A DNA stretch of 64,000 nt. Origin: JAAXKN01 sp036261625. GTDB taxonomy: Bacteria > Bacteroidota > Ignavibacteria > Ignavibacteriales > SURF-24. Under the pieces are notes generated by a model. That model was not told the DNA's origin. It did no database searches and saw only the letters and a list, made by a program, of their open reading frames with translations. The number at the start of each line of letters is the position of its first letter. The first letter of the stretch is position 1. Positions 17,425-27,232 of the stretch are shown here, in pieces. The position numbers were made by a program, and so were the translations under genes. The DNA is taken from the NCBI GenBank assembly GCA_036261625.1, contig DATAKL010000019.1, forward strand, positions 39,441-103,440, in the 5' to 3' direction.

Positions 17425-18507
17425 ATGAGCAAATCAGTTAAAAGAATTGTCATTGCAGCAACTGTAATTCTTATTGTTTTAATAATTGCGCTGCCGAAGT
17501 TAACCTCACTGAAGGGGGAGGCTAAGAGGCCCGGGCTGGTAGCGGGCAGAAAAGGCGGCGGCATGGGGGTCGCGGTCGAGGGTTTTGTTGTCAGACCGGG
17601 AAAGCTCAGCGACAGGATAGTATCTACGGGTACGGTTCTGGCAAACGAGGAGGTCCAGCTTAAGAGCGAAGTATCCGGAAAGATTACGAAAATATTGTTT
17701 AAGGAAGGAAGTTTCGTCCGTAGAGGCACACTTCTGGTCAAGATAAACGATGCGGACCTGCAGGCACAGCTTGCAAAGGCAAACTACAAGCTTCAGCTTG
17801 CAAAGGACAAGGAATACCGCCAGAAAATGATGCTTAAGAGGGAAGCCATCAGCCAGCAGGATTATGATGCCGCACTCAGTGAACTGCAGTCGGATGAGGC
17901 CGATATTCAGCTTCTGAAGGCACAGATAGATAAAACTGAAATCCGTGCTCCTTTCGACGGAACGGTGGGTCTCAAGGCCATAAGTGAGGGAAGTTTTATA
18001 AGTCCAAGTGACAGAATTGCCACACTTCAGAATTTGAATCCTGTAAAAATAGACTTTTCGATTCCCGAGAAGTACTACAGCACGGTAAAGACAGGGACGC
18101 AGATAAACTTCAGAATCCAGGGCTCCGATAAGGATTTCAGCGGGAAAATTTATGCCGTTGAACCTAAGATTGATCCCAGCTCCAGGTCGCTGCAGATAAG
18201 AGCAATCTGCCGCAACGATAAAGCGGAGATTTATCCGGGCGCATTTGCCAATATTGAAATTGTTTTACGGGAGATTCCAGACGCACTCCTGGTTCCAACA
18301 CAGTCGCTCGTGCCCGACTTAAAGGGGCAGAAGGTTTTTGTGGCCAGAGGGGGGCGGGCTCTTTCTGTACCTGTAAAGACCGGCATCAGGCAGGAGAAGA
18401 CAATTCAGATAACCGGCGGCTTAAGCGTGGGGGACACGGTTATTACGACTGGCCTTCTGCAGATAAGGCCCAATATGCCCGTCAGGATCTCAAGGGTTAA
18501 TCAATAA
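17425..18507 (+). CDS. RND efflux periplasmic adaptor (membrane fusion protein)
   Basis: A 360-residue HlyD/AcrA-type adaptor. It has an N-terminal membrane anchor (IVIAATVILIVLIIALP), a lipoyl half motif (VQLKSEVSGKITKILFKEGSFVRRG), an alpha-helical hairpin (residues ~100-160), the second lipoyl half (IRAPFDGTVGLKAISEGSFI) and beta-barrel and membrane-proximal domains (VPTQSLVPDLKGQKVFV). It links the inner-membrane RND pump to TolC. It is the first gene of a three-gene efflux operon; the pump follows after 61 bases. Confidence 0.92.
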   Translation: MSKSVKRIVIAATVILIVLIIALPKLTSLKGEAKRPGLVAGRKGGGMGVAVEGFVVRPGKLSDRIVSTGTVLANEEVQLKSEVSGKITKILFKEGSFVRRGTLLVKINDADLQAQLAKANYKLQLAKDKEYRQKMMLKREAISQQDYDAALSELQSDEADIQLLKAQIDKTEIRAPFDGTVGLKAISEGSFISPSDRIATLQNLNPVKIDFSIPEKYYSTVKTGTQINFRIQGSDKDFSGKIYAVEPKIDPSSRSLQIRAICRNDKAEIYPGAFANIEIVLREIPDALLVPTQSLVPDLKGQKVFVARGGRALSVPVKTGIRQEKTIQITGGLSVGDTVITTGLLQIRPNMPVRISRVNQ

Positions 18508-18568
18508 TATTTTTCAGGATTCCGCGCTTAAATAAGTGCGGAATGAGCAATAAAAAAGTGAACAGCAA

Positions 18569-21500
18569 ATGAGTTTATCATCATTAAGTATAAAAAGACC
18601 CGTACTGGCTATTGTGATGGCAATAGTGATAATTCTCTTCGGGTTTATAGGCTACACATATCTTGGCGTTCGTGAGTACCCGAGCGTGGATGCCCCTATT
18701 ATTACAGTCTCCACGGCTTATACGGGGGCCAATGCAGAGGTAATTGAGTCGCAGATAACAGAACCTCTGGAGGAATCGATCAACGGTATTGCAGGCATAC
18801 GCAGCCTGACGTCGGTTTCAAGCGAGGGAAGAAGTTCCATAACTGTGGAGTTTTCACTGGACGTGGATCTGGAGACCGCAGCCAATGACGTGCGCGACCG
18901 TGCAGCCAGGGCTGTGAGGAATCTTCCTCCTGATGCCGATCCGCCTGTTGTGGCTAAGGCGGATGCAGATGCCAGTTCGATATTTATGCTGACATTAAAA
19001 AGCGATACCAGAAACCTCCTTGAACTAAGCGATTTTGCAAATAACGTTTTCAAGGAAAGACTCCAGACCATTCCCGGAGTGAGCACGGTCCAGATCTGGG
19101 GCGAAAAGAAGCCTTCGATGAGACTCTGGCTCGATCCGGCAAAGCTTGCTGCATATGACCTCACAGCCATGGATGTAAGGAATGCCCTTAACAGGGAAAA
19201 TATTGAGCTCCCCTCAGGACGAATTGAAGGGGCAAATACTGAGCTTACGGTGAGGACTTTAAGCCGCCTGCAGACCGTAGACGACTTTAATGATATGATC
19301 ATCAAGGATTACGGCAATAATCCCGTGCGCCTTAAAGATGTTGGAGAAGCTGCCCTGGGCCCCGAGAACGAACGCTCTATTCTAAAACGCGACGGCGTGC
19401 CTATGGTTGGAATCGGCGTTGTTCCGCAGCCCGGATCAAATCAGATTGACATTGTGGACAGGATCTATCAGGAACTGGCTAAAATTCAAAAGGATCTCCC
19501 CGGTGATATTAAAACACAAATCGGCTTCGATAATACATCGTATATAAGAAAATCAATCACAGAAGTTGAGGAAACAGTCTATATTGCACTCGGACTCGTT
19601 ATTCTCATTATATTTGCATTCTTAAGGGACTGGAGGACAACTTTAATACCTATAGTTGCCATTCCTGTTTCTCTTATCGGTGCATTCTTTATAATGTACC
19701 TGATGAACTTCTCGATTAACGTCCTTACGCTGCTCGGCATTGTGCTTGCAATCGGCCTGGTGGTGGATGATGCTATTGTGGTGCTTGAAAATATTTACTC
19801 CAAGGTTGAGCAGGGAATGCCTCCCAGGGAAGCCGGCATGAAGGGATCGGCTGAAATATTCTTTGCAATTATCTCAACTACAATCACTCTGGCAGCGGTG
19901 TTCCTTCCGATCATATTCCTGCAGGGTATGACGGGAAGGCTTTTCCGTGAATTCGGTATTGTGGTTGCAGGCTCTGTTCTTATCTCAGCCTTTGTGGCTT
20001 TGACACTTACACCTATGCTCAGTACAAAAATCCTTAAGCCCAGGCAGGGACATAACTGGTTTTACAGGAAAACCGAGCCTTTCTTTGTGTGGCTTTCCAA
20101 TGCATATAAGAATGCTTTGGACAGGTTTATGGCAAAGCGCTGGCTGGCTTTTATTATTATGGCAGTCTCGGCAGCCGTCATTGTTGTTATTGGAGGCAGC
20201 CTGCAGAGCGAACTTGCGCCTTTAGAGGACAGAAGCCAGCTCAGAATTTCCTCTACAATGCCTGAGGGAACCTCTTATGAGGCTATGGACAGCTACATGG
20301 ACCAGCTCACTAAGTTTGTGCAGGACACGGTAAAGGGAACCCAGACACTCCTTTCAATTACAGCCCCGGGCTATGGAGGTGCAGGATCTGTAAATTCAGG
20401 CATGATATTCCTCGTCCTTAAAGACAGGGATGAAAGGCCAAAAAGCCAGCAGCAGATATTTGAAGACCTCTCGGGCTCCTTCAGGAAGTTTAACGCTGCA
20501 AGAACAATTGCCATGCAGGCGCAGACCATCGGAGGCTCACGCGGAGGCCTGCCTGTGCAGTACGTACTCCAGGCCCCGAATTCAGAGAAGCTGCGCGAGG
20601 CACTGCCGAAGTTTTTCCAGGCGGCAAACCAGGACCCCACCTTCAGCGTCGTTGACGTCAACCTGAAGTTCAATAAGCCTGAACTTGTGGTATCCATAGA
20701 CCGCGACCGCGCGCGCTCTCTCGGGGTTTCGGCTGTTGATATTGCACAGACACTCTCGCTTGCCTTAAGCGGGCAGCGCTTCGGCTACTTTTATATGAAC
20801 GGCAAGCAGTACCAGGTAATCGGACAGGTAAAAAGAGCCGACAGGAGTGAACCCCTCAACCTGAAATCACTCTTTGTAAAAAATTCCAATGGCGAACTAA
20901 TCCAGCTGGATAACCTGGTAAGCTTAAAAGAGCAGATCAACTCGCCCCAGCTCTACCGCTTTAACCGCTATACGGCAGCAACCATATCAGCTAACCTAGC
21001 TCCGGGCAAAACCATAGGCGACGGTATTAAGGCAATGGATGCAATTGCCAAAAGGGTTCTGGATCCTTCCTTCTCAACAGCCCTAAACGGGCCTTCGAAA
21101 GACTTTGCAGAAAGCTCCTCAAGCCTTGTTTTTACATTTATGCTGGCCCTTGTGCTCATTTACCTCATTCTGGCCGCACAGTTCGAGAGCTTCCGCGACC
21201 CGTTGATCATAATGTTCACGGTGCCTCTGGCTTTAGCCGGAGCACTCATGTCGCTCTGGTACTTTAACCATACGATGAATATTTTCAGCGAGATCGGCAT
21301 GATCATGCTGATAGGACTGGTAACCAAAAACGGTATTCTGATCGTGGAATTTGCAAACCAGAGGCGCTCTCAGGGGCTTTCGCTTCTTGATGCCGTCAAG
21401 GATGCCTCGGTGTCCCGTTTCCGTCCTATTATCATGACAAGCCTTGCTACAATTCTCGGCACACTTCCTATTGCGCTTGCACTGGGTTCCGGCGCAGGAA

Positions 21501-21685
21501 GCAGGGTTTCCATGGGTGTGGCGGTTATCGGGGGGCTCATCTTCTCGACATTCCTTACGCTTTTTGTTGTTCCTGCAATTTACTCTTATCTCTCGCCTAA
21601 GGGTGAGGTCTTAAGTAACGTTACAGATGATTTTGCGGGCAGCGGCAGGAAAGACAAAGTTGAAGACGAGTTTGTGACAAAGTAA
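18569..21685 (+). CDS. RND multidrug efflux permease (AcrB/HAE1 family)
   Basis: A 1038-residue inner-membrane proton/drug antiporter. The start SLSSLSIKRPVLAIVMAIVI is the typical first helix. The second-helix aspartate pair is visible in AIGLVVDDAIVVLENIYS, and the C-terminal repeat has LIGLVTKNGILIVEFANQ, with the conserved lysine and asparagine. Porter-domain motifs such as VSTVQIWGEKKPSMRLWLD are present and the length is normal. It acts with the upstream adaptor and downstream TolC-like protein; the substrates cannot be predicted. Confidence 0.95.
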   Translation: MSLSSLSIKRPVLAIVMAIVIILFGFIGYTYLGVREYPSVDAPIITVSTAYTGANAEVIESQITEPLEESINGIAGIRSLTSVSSEGRSSITVEFSLDVDLETAANDVRDRAARAVRNLPPDADPPVVAKADADASSIFMLTLKSDTRNLLELSDFANNVFKERLQTIPGVSTVQIWGEKKPSMRLWLDPAKLAAYDLTAMDVRNALNRENIELPSGRIEGANTELTVRTLSRLQTVDDFNDMIIKDYGNNPVRLKDVGEAALGPENERSILKRDGVPMVGIGVVPQPGSNQIDIVDRIYQELAKIQKDLPGDIKTQIGFDNTSYIRKSITEVEETVYIALGLVILIIFAFLRDWRTTLIPIVAIPVSLIGAFFIMYLMNFSINVLTLLGIVLAIGLVVDDAIVVLENIYSKVEQGMPPREAGMKGSAEIFFAIISTTITLAAVFLPIIFLQGMTGRLFREFGIVVAGSVLISAFVALTLTPMLSTKILKPRQGHNWFYRKTEPFFVWLSNAYKNALDRFMAKRWLAFIIMAVSAAVIVVIGGSLQSELAPLEDRSQLRISSTMPEGTSYEAMDSYMDQLTKFVQDTVKGTQTLLSITAPGYGGAGSVNSGMIFLVLKDRDERPKSQQQIFEDLSGSFRKFNAARTIAMQAQTIGGSRGGLPVQYVLQAPNSEKLREALPKFFQAANQDPTFSVVDVNLKFNKPELVVSIDRDRARSLGVSAVDIAQTLSLALSGQRFGYFYMNGKQYQVIGQVKRADRSEPLNLKSLFVKNSNGELIQLDNLVSLKEQINSPQLYRFNRYTAATISANLAPGKTIGDGIKAMDAIAKRVLDPSFSTALNGPSKDFAESSSSLVFTFMLALVLIYLILAAQFESFRDPLIIMFTVPLALAGALMSLWYFNHTMNIFSEIGMIMLIGLVTKNGILIVEFANQRRSQGLSLLDAVKDASVSRFRPIIMTSLATILGTLPIALALGSGAGSRVSMGVAVIGGLIFSTFLTLFVVPAIYSYLSPKGEVLSNVTDDFAGSGRKDKVEDEFVTK

Positions 21686-21778
21686 AAATTTTATGACGGG
21701 GCGGGAATGCCTTGCCCCGGAAAATAAATATTCAGAAAAGAGTTCTGAATTCTAATTTGAAATTACGGATTAACGATT

Positions 21779-23083
21779 ATGTTGAAACTTTTGGCTATTA
21801 TAATTCTCCTGCTTAGCGTAAATGTGTTTTCTCAGGAGACTCTCACTTTAGAAAAAGCTGTACAGATTGGACTTGAAAATAACTACTCTATAAAACTGGC
21901 CGGAAATGATCTCAGGATTTCAGAGAACAATGCGACTCTGGGCAATGCCGGATTTCTTCCCAGGCTTGACTTAACGGCCTCAGAGAACAACAGCATGAAC
22001 AATACTCACCAGGAGTATTCAAGCGGACAGGTGACCGATAAGAAGAATGCAACATCCGCCTCCTCCACGGCCGGTATTGCACTCAACTGGACCATATTCG
22101 ACGGAATGAATATGTTCACAAATTTCAGCCGTCTGAAGGAGCTTAATTCACTGGGCGAAATTAACGCCAGGGCCGCCGTTGAAAACAACGTGGCTTCAAT
22201 CATGAGCAGCTATTACAATATAGTCAGCATTCAGCAGACCATCAGGGCCATCCAGGATGCCATAAAAATTTCAGAGGAAAGGGTCAGAATTGCAGAGGAA
22301 AAGTACAACCTGGGCTCGGGCTCAAAACTGGAACTCCTGCAGGCCAGGGTGGATCTTAATGCCGACAGATCTAATCTCCTCAAACAGCAGATTAGTCTTT
22401 CACAGGCAAAAGTTAGCTTGAACCAGCTCATGGGACTTGAAAGCACGAAGGATTTTCTGATCCGTGATACCATAATTATCAGCTCCAGGATGGATTACAA
22501 TTCCCTGAAGAATATGGTCCTGAACAGCAACAGTGCGCTTAAATCAGCAGGGAAAAACGTCTCTGTTGCCTCGCTTAACCTCTCGGGCTTAAGGTCTCTT
22601 TGGTATCCGACACTTGGATTGTTCTTAAATTATAACTTCTCAGGTTCCCAGGCGCAGGCCGGGCTCATAAAGAGCAGCCAGACCAATGGTTTTTCATACG
22701 GACTTAACCTGTCGTTTAACCTCTTCAACGGCCTTAATACGTCGCGCCAGGTTGAAAACGCAAAAATATCTCTTGAGAGCAGCCAGCTTGAGTACGATGA
22801 CCTGAAGAACAAAATCCAGTCCTCATTCGAGCAGGAATACACAAGCTACAGTAATAACATTCAGCAGGTGAAGATGGAGGAGGAAAACCTGGAAGCGGCG
22901 CGCCAGAATGCCGGGATTGCACTCGACCGTTTTAAGTACGGAACATACTCATCACTTGAGCTCTCAGTTGCACAGAAGTCCTACCTTGATGCTGAAAGCC
23001 GCCTCGTGGCAGCAGAGTACGCTGCTAAAAAAAGCGAGATAGAACTGATGAGACTCTCGGGACAGATTATAAAGCAGTTTTAA
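21779..23083 (+). CDS. TolC-like outer-membrane efflux protein
   Basis: A 434-residue outer-membrane channel protein with a signal peptide (MLKLLAIIILLLSVNVFSQ). Two OEP repeats follow, each with long helices (AEEKYNLGSGSKLELLQARV; LDRFKYGTYSSLELSVAQKS) and beta-strand parts (TLGLFLNYNFSGS; SYGLNLSFNLFNGLNT). It completes the tripartite pump with the two upstream genes. It begins 93 bases after the pump gene and ends at a strong bidirectional terminator. Confidence 0.92.
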   Translation: MLKLLAIIILLLSVNVFSQETLTLEKAVQIGLENNYSIKLAGNDLRISENNATLGNAGFLPRLDLTASENNSMNNTHQEYSSGQVTDKKNATSASSTAGIALNWTIFDGMNMFTNFSRLKELNSLGEINARAAVENNVASIMSSYYNIVSIQQTIRAIQDAIKISEERVRIAEEKYNLGSGSKLELLQARVDLNADRSNLLKQQISLSQAKVSLNQLMGLESTKDFLIRDTIIISSRMDYNSLKNMVLNSNSALKSAGKNVSVASLNLSGLRSLWYPTLGLFLNYNFSGSQAQAGLIKSSQTNGFSYGLNLSFNLFNGLNTSRQVENAKISLESSQLEYDDLKNKIQSSFEQEYTSYSNNIQQVKMEEENLEAARQNAGIALDRFKYGTYSSLELSVAQKSYLDAESRLVAAEYAAKKSEIELMRLSGQIIKQF

Positions 23084-23100
23084 TCAGAGCTTAAAGGTCT

Positions 23101-23145
23101 AAAGCCCAAAGCCGGCGCCTTAAACGCCGTCTTTGGGCTTTTTAG
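23101..23145. terminator. Bidirectional terminator between tolC-like and MFS genes
   Basis: AAAGCCCAAAG (23101-23111) pairs with CTTTGGGCTTT (23131-23141) enclosing an inner CGGCG/CGCCG stem, with T runs on the plus side and A runs on the other. It lies between convergent genes and probably serves both. Confidence 0.85.
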
Positions 23146-23159
23146 CTTTGGGCTATTTT

Positions 23160-24410
23160 TTAATATTCTTCCAGATAATTGAGATCCTTGTGGTAGGATT
23201 CCTCCATAAAGTATAGCGATATGAATGCTATCAGAAGCGACACGGCCCCCACAATCATTGCGCTATGGATTATGCCGAAATGCCCCTTTAAGGCCGTAAA
23301 TGAAAGCGTAATCGGAACCGTTGAGCCCCTTACAAAGTTTGGTACCGTAGTTGTAACCGTGGCGCGCAGGTTAGTTCCGAACTGTTCCGAAGCAATGGTA
23401 ACGAAAACAGCCCAGTAGCCAATTGAAATTCCTATAAGTAAGCAGAGTGCATAAAAGTAAGTGGGAGAGGCCCCGTAGGAGAATAGATAAACCCCTACAA
23501 GCACCGCTGTTGCAGCAAGGAATGTGTAAACAACTTTTTTCCTGCTTCTTATCATCTGGCTTCCGAAGCCGCTAATGATATCCCCGAGTACAAGTCCCAG
23601 ATAAGTAAACATGATAGCGCTGCCGGCTGAAATTGGAGCCGTAATTCCAAGCGTTCTGGCGAATTCAGGGGAGAAGGTTATAAGCACTCCTACTACAAAC
23701 CATGTCGGCAGTCCGATCAGTATGCACTGCAGGTACTTGAAGAGTCTTTTTCTTGAGGTGAACAGGCTTATAAAATCCCCTTTGCGCACATTCATCGACT
23801 TAATGGATGAGTACATGCCCGATTCAAACATTTTAATTCTGAGTATAAGGAGCACAAAGCCGAGGCATCCGCCGACTATGTATGCTGTGCTCCAGGGAAG
23901 AAAGTCCCCCACGAGGGCTGCTGTAACTGAACCCATAATGCCCACGGAGGCTACAATTGCAGTTCCGTAGCCTCTAAGGCGCTGCGGCAGAGTCTCGCTT
24001 ACGAGTGTCACTGCAGCGCCAAGCTCTCCGGCAAGTCCCACACCGGCTAAGAAACGCATGAGGGCATAGACATCGGGGGTTTGTGCAAACGCGTTTGCAA
24101 TGTTTGCAACCGAGTAGAGGAAGATGGAGCCGAAAAGAACGGAAATTCTTCCTTTCTTATCCCCTAAAATTCCCCAGATTATGCCTCCAATGAGCATGCC
24201 GGCCATCTGCATATTCAGCAGATAGACGCCTGTACTTACCAGGGCATCGCCCGAAACACCCATCGACCTTAAGGACGGCACTCTTACGATTCCAAAAAGC
24301 AGGAGATCATACATGTCAACAAAATACCCCAGAGCAGAAACAAGAATGGTTATATTCAGAAGAGCTTTTAGATCACCGAGCCTGGAATTACTGACTTTTG
24401 AATTATTCAT
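23160..24410 (-). CDS. MFS transporter (sugar/metabolite:H+ symporter type)
   Basis: A 416-residue protein with about twelve hydrophobic segments. The loop 2-3 signature is visible as GGIIWGILGDKKGRISVLFG, and LMRFLAGVGLAGELGAAVTLVSE is the fourth-helix segment typical of the metabolite:H+ symporter and sugar-porter subgroups. The start ATG at 24,410 is preceded by AAAGGAT on the minus strand. It stands alone; nothing in its surroundings indicates the substrate. Confidence 0.85.
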   Translation of the reverse strand: MNNSKVSNSRLGDLKALLNITILVSALGYFVDMYDLLLFGIVRVPSLRSMGVSGDALVSTGVYLLNMQMAGMLIGGIIWGILGDKKGRISVLFGSIFLYSVANIANAFAQTPDVYALMRFLAGVGLAGELGAAVTLVSETLPQRLRGYGTAIVASVGIMGSVTAALVGDFLPWSTAYIVGGCLGFVLLILRIKMFESGMYSSIKSMNVRKGDFISLFTSRKRLFKYLQCILIGLPTWFVVGVLITFSPEFARTLGITAPISAGSAIMFTYLGLVLGDIISGFGSQMIRSRKKVVYTFLAATAVLVGVYLFSYGASPTYFYALCLLIGISIGYWAVFVTIASEQFGTNLRATVTTTVPNFVRGSTVPITLSFTALKGHFGIIHSAMIVGAVSLLIAFISLYFMEESYHKDLNYLEEY

Positions 24411-24672
24411 TATTATCCTTTCCGGCTAAAAGAACATTAAAAATCATAATAAAGAAAGATTTGCAAAAATAATACGTAAGAGAATAAATGGGAAGCATTA
24501 TTTTTATTATTTTTTGCACTGACTGATATTTAACAAATTGCGTAGTTTCGCCCTGTGGAATACTTCGGGATACGGTGTGGAGAAAAAAAAGTGCACTTTG
24601 AAATTAATTTCTAAATGACACCAATAATTTTATATTATTATAACATTTTACCGACAAAAGGAACTCTCACGA

Positions 24673-25743
24673 ATGAATAAAACTCTGCTGGCAGCCTTCA
24701 TATTATTATTAAGCGCGATAAACATATTCCCGCAGAAAGTCGTAGGATACTACAGCTCAGGTTATGCTTCGATGCCGTATTCAGCCATTCCTTATTACTC
24801 TCTTACGCATATTTGTCATGCTTTTATACGTCCTAACAGCGACGGGTCGCTTTCTGTAAGACCGGGTTTTATTTATAAGGAGATGGTGGAGACCGCACAC
24901 CGCAACAATGTAAAGGTGCTCATTTCACTTGGAGGCTGGGACACGGTTGCGGCAAAAAATTTCAGGACATTATCAGCAGACCAGCAGTCAAGAAAAAAGT
25001 TTGTCTCTGAGCTTACGCAATTCTGCCGCACCAACGGCTACGACGGGGCTGATATAGACTGGGAATACCCTGAGATGAGGGATGCTCAGAACTATGTGGC
25101 ACTTATAAGGGACTTAAGAAAATCCTTTAAGGCCTCTGGCATACCGCTAATTACGGCAGCATTGCCCTCACAGGATTTCAGGCAGGGCTATGACATCCAG
25201 AAGCTTAAGAAGCTCCTCGACTGGTTCAGCATAATGACATACGACTTTGCCGGTGCATGGGAAAATAATGCATACCACAACTCTCCTCTTTATCCCTCCG
25301 TAAGTCAGCAGGGGTCCATTGACAACAGCATGCAGTACTATATTTCCAAGGGGGTACCCAGGTCTAAGCTTATGATAGGCATGGCCTTCTACGGCTACAG
25401 AATGAATACGCCGGATATTTACCAGAAGCTTTCAGACAAAGTAGTGCCTGCCGTTAGCTACCTGGCGGCCGATTCAATGAAGAAGTCAAATGAGTGGACA
25501 TACAACTGGGATAAAACCTCAATGAGTCCGTTTCTGCAGAATAAGGCGAAAACACAGGTTGTAACATATGATGATCCGGCATCCGTAAAATTAAAGTGCC
25601 AGTATGTAAAGAAAAACGGCCTGGGAGGAGCGATCATCTGGGAACTGCATAAAGACTACGACGGCCTTAAGTCGCATCTGATGGAAGTTGTGGCAAAGAA
25701 CCTTCCCAAAAGAAAAACATCCCTTCAAAGGGCCGGACACTAA
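24673..25743 (+). CDS. Secreted GH18 chitinase-like protein, no sorting domain
   Basis: A 356-residue protein: signal peptide (to about residue 20), then one GH18 TIM barrel. The catalytic motif D-x-x-D-x-D-x-E is intact in YDGADIDWEYPE near residue 125, with the substrate-assist context SLGGW, MTYDFAGAWENN and the final GGAIIWELHKD. It hydrolyses beta-1,4-GlcNAc links in chitin or a similar glycan. The C terminus is short and basic and lacks the sorting domain carried by its neighbour, so it probably stays periplasmic or uses another exit. It is a tandem paralogue of the next gene, 60 bases apart. Confidence 0.9.
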   Translation: MNKTLLAAFILLLSAINIFPQKVVGYYSSGYASMPYSAIPYYSLTHICHAFIRPNSDGSLSVRPGFIYKEMVETAHRNNVKVLISLGGWDTVAAKNFRTLSADQQSRKKFVSELTQFCRTNGYDGADIDWEYPEMRDAQNYVALIRDLRKSFKASGIPLITAALPSQDFRQGYDIQKLKKLLDWFSIMTYDFAGAWENNAYHNSPLYPSVSQQGSIDNSMQYYISKGVPRSKLMIGMAFYGYRMNTPDIYQKLSDKVVPAVSYLAADSMKKSNEWTYNWDKTSMSPFLQNKAKTQVVTYDDPASVKLKCQYVKKNGLGGAIIWELHKDYDGLKSHLMEVVAKNLPKRKTSLQRAGH

Positions 25744-25803
25744 TTCAGATCCGGTTCCTAAAGGTAAAAACTGAATCTTTTATTATTAACTCTGAGAGAA
25801 TAC

Positions 25804-27144
25804 ATGAGAAAAATACTACCGCTTTTATTGTTCGTTTTTTTGTTAAGTGCCAATCTTCTGGCGCAAAAGGTTGTGGGGTACTATTACGGGAGCTATTCTG
25901 TATATCCTCCATCAGTAATTCAGTTTGAAAATCTTACACATATAAGTCACGCTTTTATACGTCCGAATGCTGACGGCACTTTGGCTGTCCCCAGCTGGTA
26001 TCTTCTTCCTGAACTTATAACCGAAGCTCACAAGCACGGTGTAAAAGTGCTTGTGGCACTTGGCGGCTACGACCCGACGGCTGATGCCAACTTCAGAAGC
26101 CTGGCCGCAAGCTCAGCTGCGAGGAAGACCTTTGCCTCAAAACTAGCGGATTTCTGCAAACAGTACGGCTACGACGGCGCCGATATAGACTGGGAATATC
26201 CCAAAGGGGCAGATGCGGCTAATTATGTCCTAATGGTAACGGAAATAAGACAGGCATTTAACACTGCAGGTATCCCTCTTGTAAGTGCAGCGCTTCCTTC
26301 TACCGACTGGAACAACGGTTATGATATTGCAAAGCTGACGCCGCTTCTGGACTGGTTCGGCATTATGACCTATGACATTGGCGGAACATGGGAAAAGGCA
26401 GTTTACCATACTTCACCATTATATCCATCACCCCAGGCCTCGGGATCTGTGGACAACAGCGCAAGGTATTATGCCAATAAAGGAATGCCGAAGGATAAGA
26501 TGCTTACCGGCATGGCCTTCTACGGGTATAAGTATACCGCTGCAGGCATGTACCAGAGCCATACTGCCGGTGAAGGTTCCTCGATCACTTACGTAAATGC
26601 CGAAGCCTTGAGAAATTCTACCGACTGGGATTACTTCTGGGATAACACGGCCAAGGTTCCGTACCTTCAGAATAAAGCCCGCACACAGGTTGTTTCCTAC
26701 GACGACACGGCTTCCATAAGGCTTAAATGCAATTATATCAAAAGCAGCAAACTGGGAGGCACAATCATATGGGCTCTGCACCAGAGCTATAACGGAAGGA
26801 CTTCACCACTGCTGAATGTGATAGGGGATAATCTTCTGAAAAATACCTCAACAGGCGTTGATAACAAATATGCAATGACTCCGAAGTCCTTTGAGCTAAA
26901 GAATTATCCTAATCCTTTTAATCCTTCCACCACTGTCACTTATTCGGTGCCGGAACCCGGGGTAATTAAGATCAGCGTCTATGATGTATTAGGGCGCCTC
27001 GTTCAGGACCTTGTAAGCCAGCAAAAAGAACCAGGGGAGTATAAGACAACCTTTGATGCATCGGGGCTTGAAAGCGGAATTTATTTTTGCCGCTTAAGTT
27101 CAGGCCGCTACGTGCAGATTCAGAAGATGGTGCTCTTAAGATGA
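25804..27144 (+). CDS. GH18 chitinase with type IX secretion sorting domain
   Basis: A 446-residue protein: signal peptide (MRKILPLLLFVFLLSANLLA), a GH18 barrel with intact YDGADIDWEYPK, and a C-terminal domain of about 85 residues starting LKNYPNPFNPSTTVTYSV and ending in a QKMVLLR strand. That domain is the type A sorting signal read by the type IX secretion system, so the enzyme should be exported and cell-surface bound or released. The barrel is clearly paralogous to the preceding gene. This domain is also one of the best taxonomic clues in the window. Confidence 0.92.
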   Translation: MRKILPLLLFVFLLSANLLAQKVVGYYYGSYSVYPPSVIQFENLTHISHAFIRPNADGTLAVPSWYLLPELITEAHKHGVKVLVALGGYDPTADANFRSLAASSAARKTFASKLADFCKQYGYDGADIDWEYPKGADAANYVLMVTEIRQAFNTAGIPLVSAALPSTDWNNGYDIAKLTPLLDWFGIMTYDIGGTWEKAVYHTSPLYPSPQASGSVDNSARYYANKGMPKDKMLTGMAFYGYKYTAAGMYQSHTAGEGSSITYVNAEALRNSTDWDYFWDNTAKVPYLQNKARTQVVSYDDTASIRLKCNYIKSSKLGGTIIWALHQSYNGRTSPLLNVIGDNLLKNTSTGVDNKYAMTPKSFELKNYPNPFNPSTTVTYSVPEPGVIKISVYDVLGRLVQDLVSQQKEPGEYKTTFDASGLESGIYFCRLSSGRYVQIQKMVLLR

Positions 27145-27232
27145 CAATACGGGGCGGAAGTGCAAAAATTTGTACTGATGCGTAAGGTTAAAAATTGTTA
27201 TATTTGATTCCAAAAAATTACCGGATTGTATT

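Noticed and set aside
18718..19305. 195-codon frame antisense to the RND pump
   Set aside because: Fully inside a family-matched gene, low-complexity Ser/Leu-rich translation.
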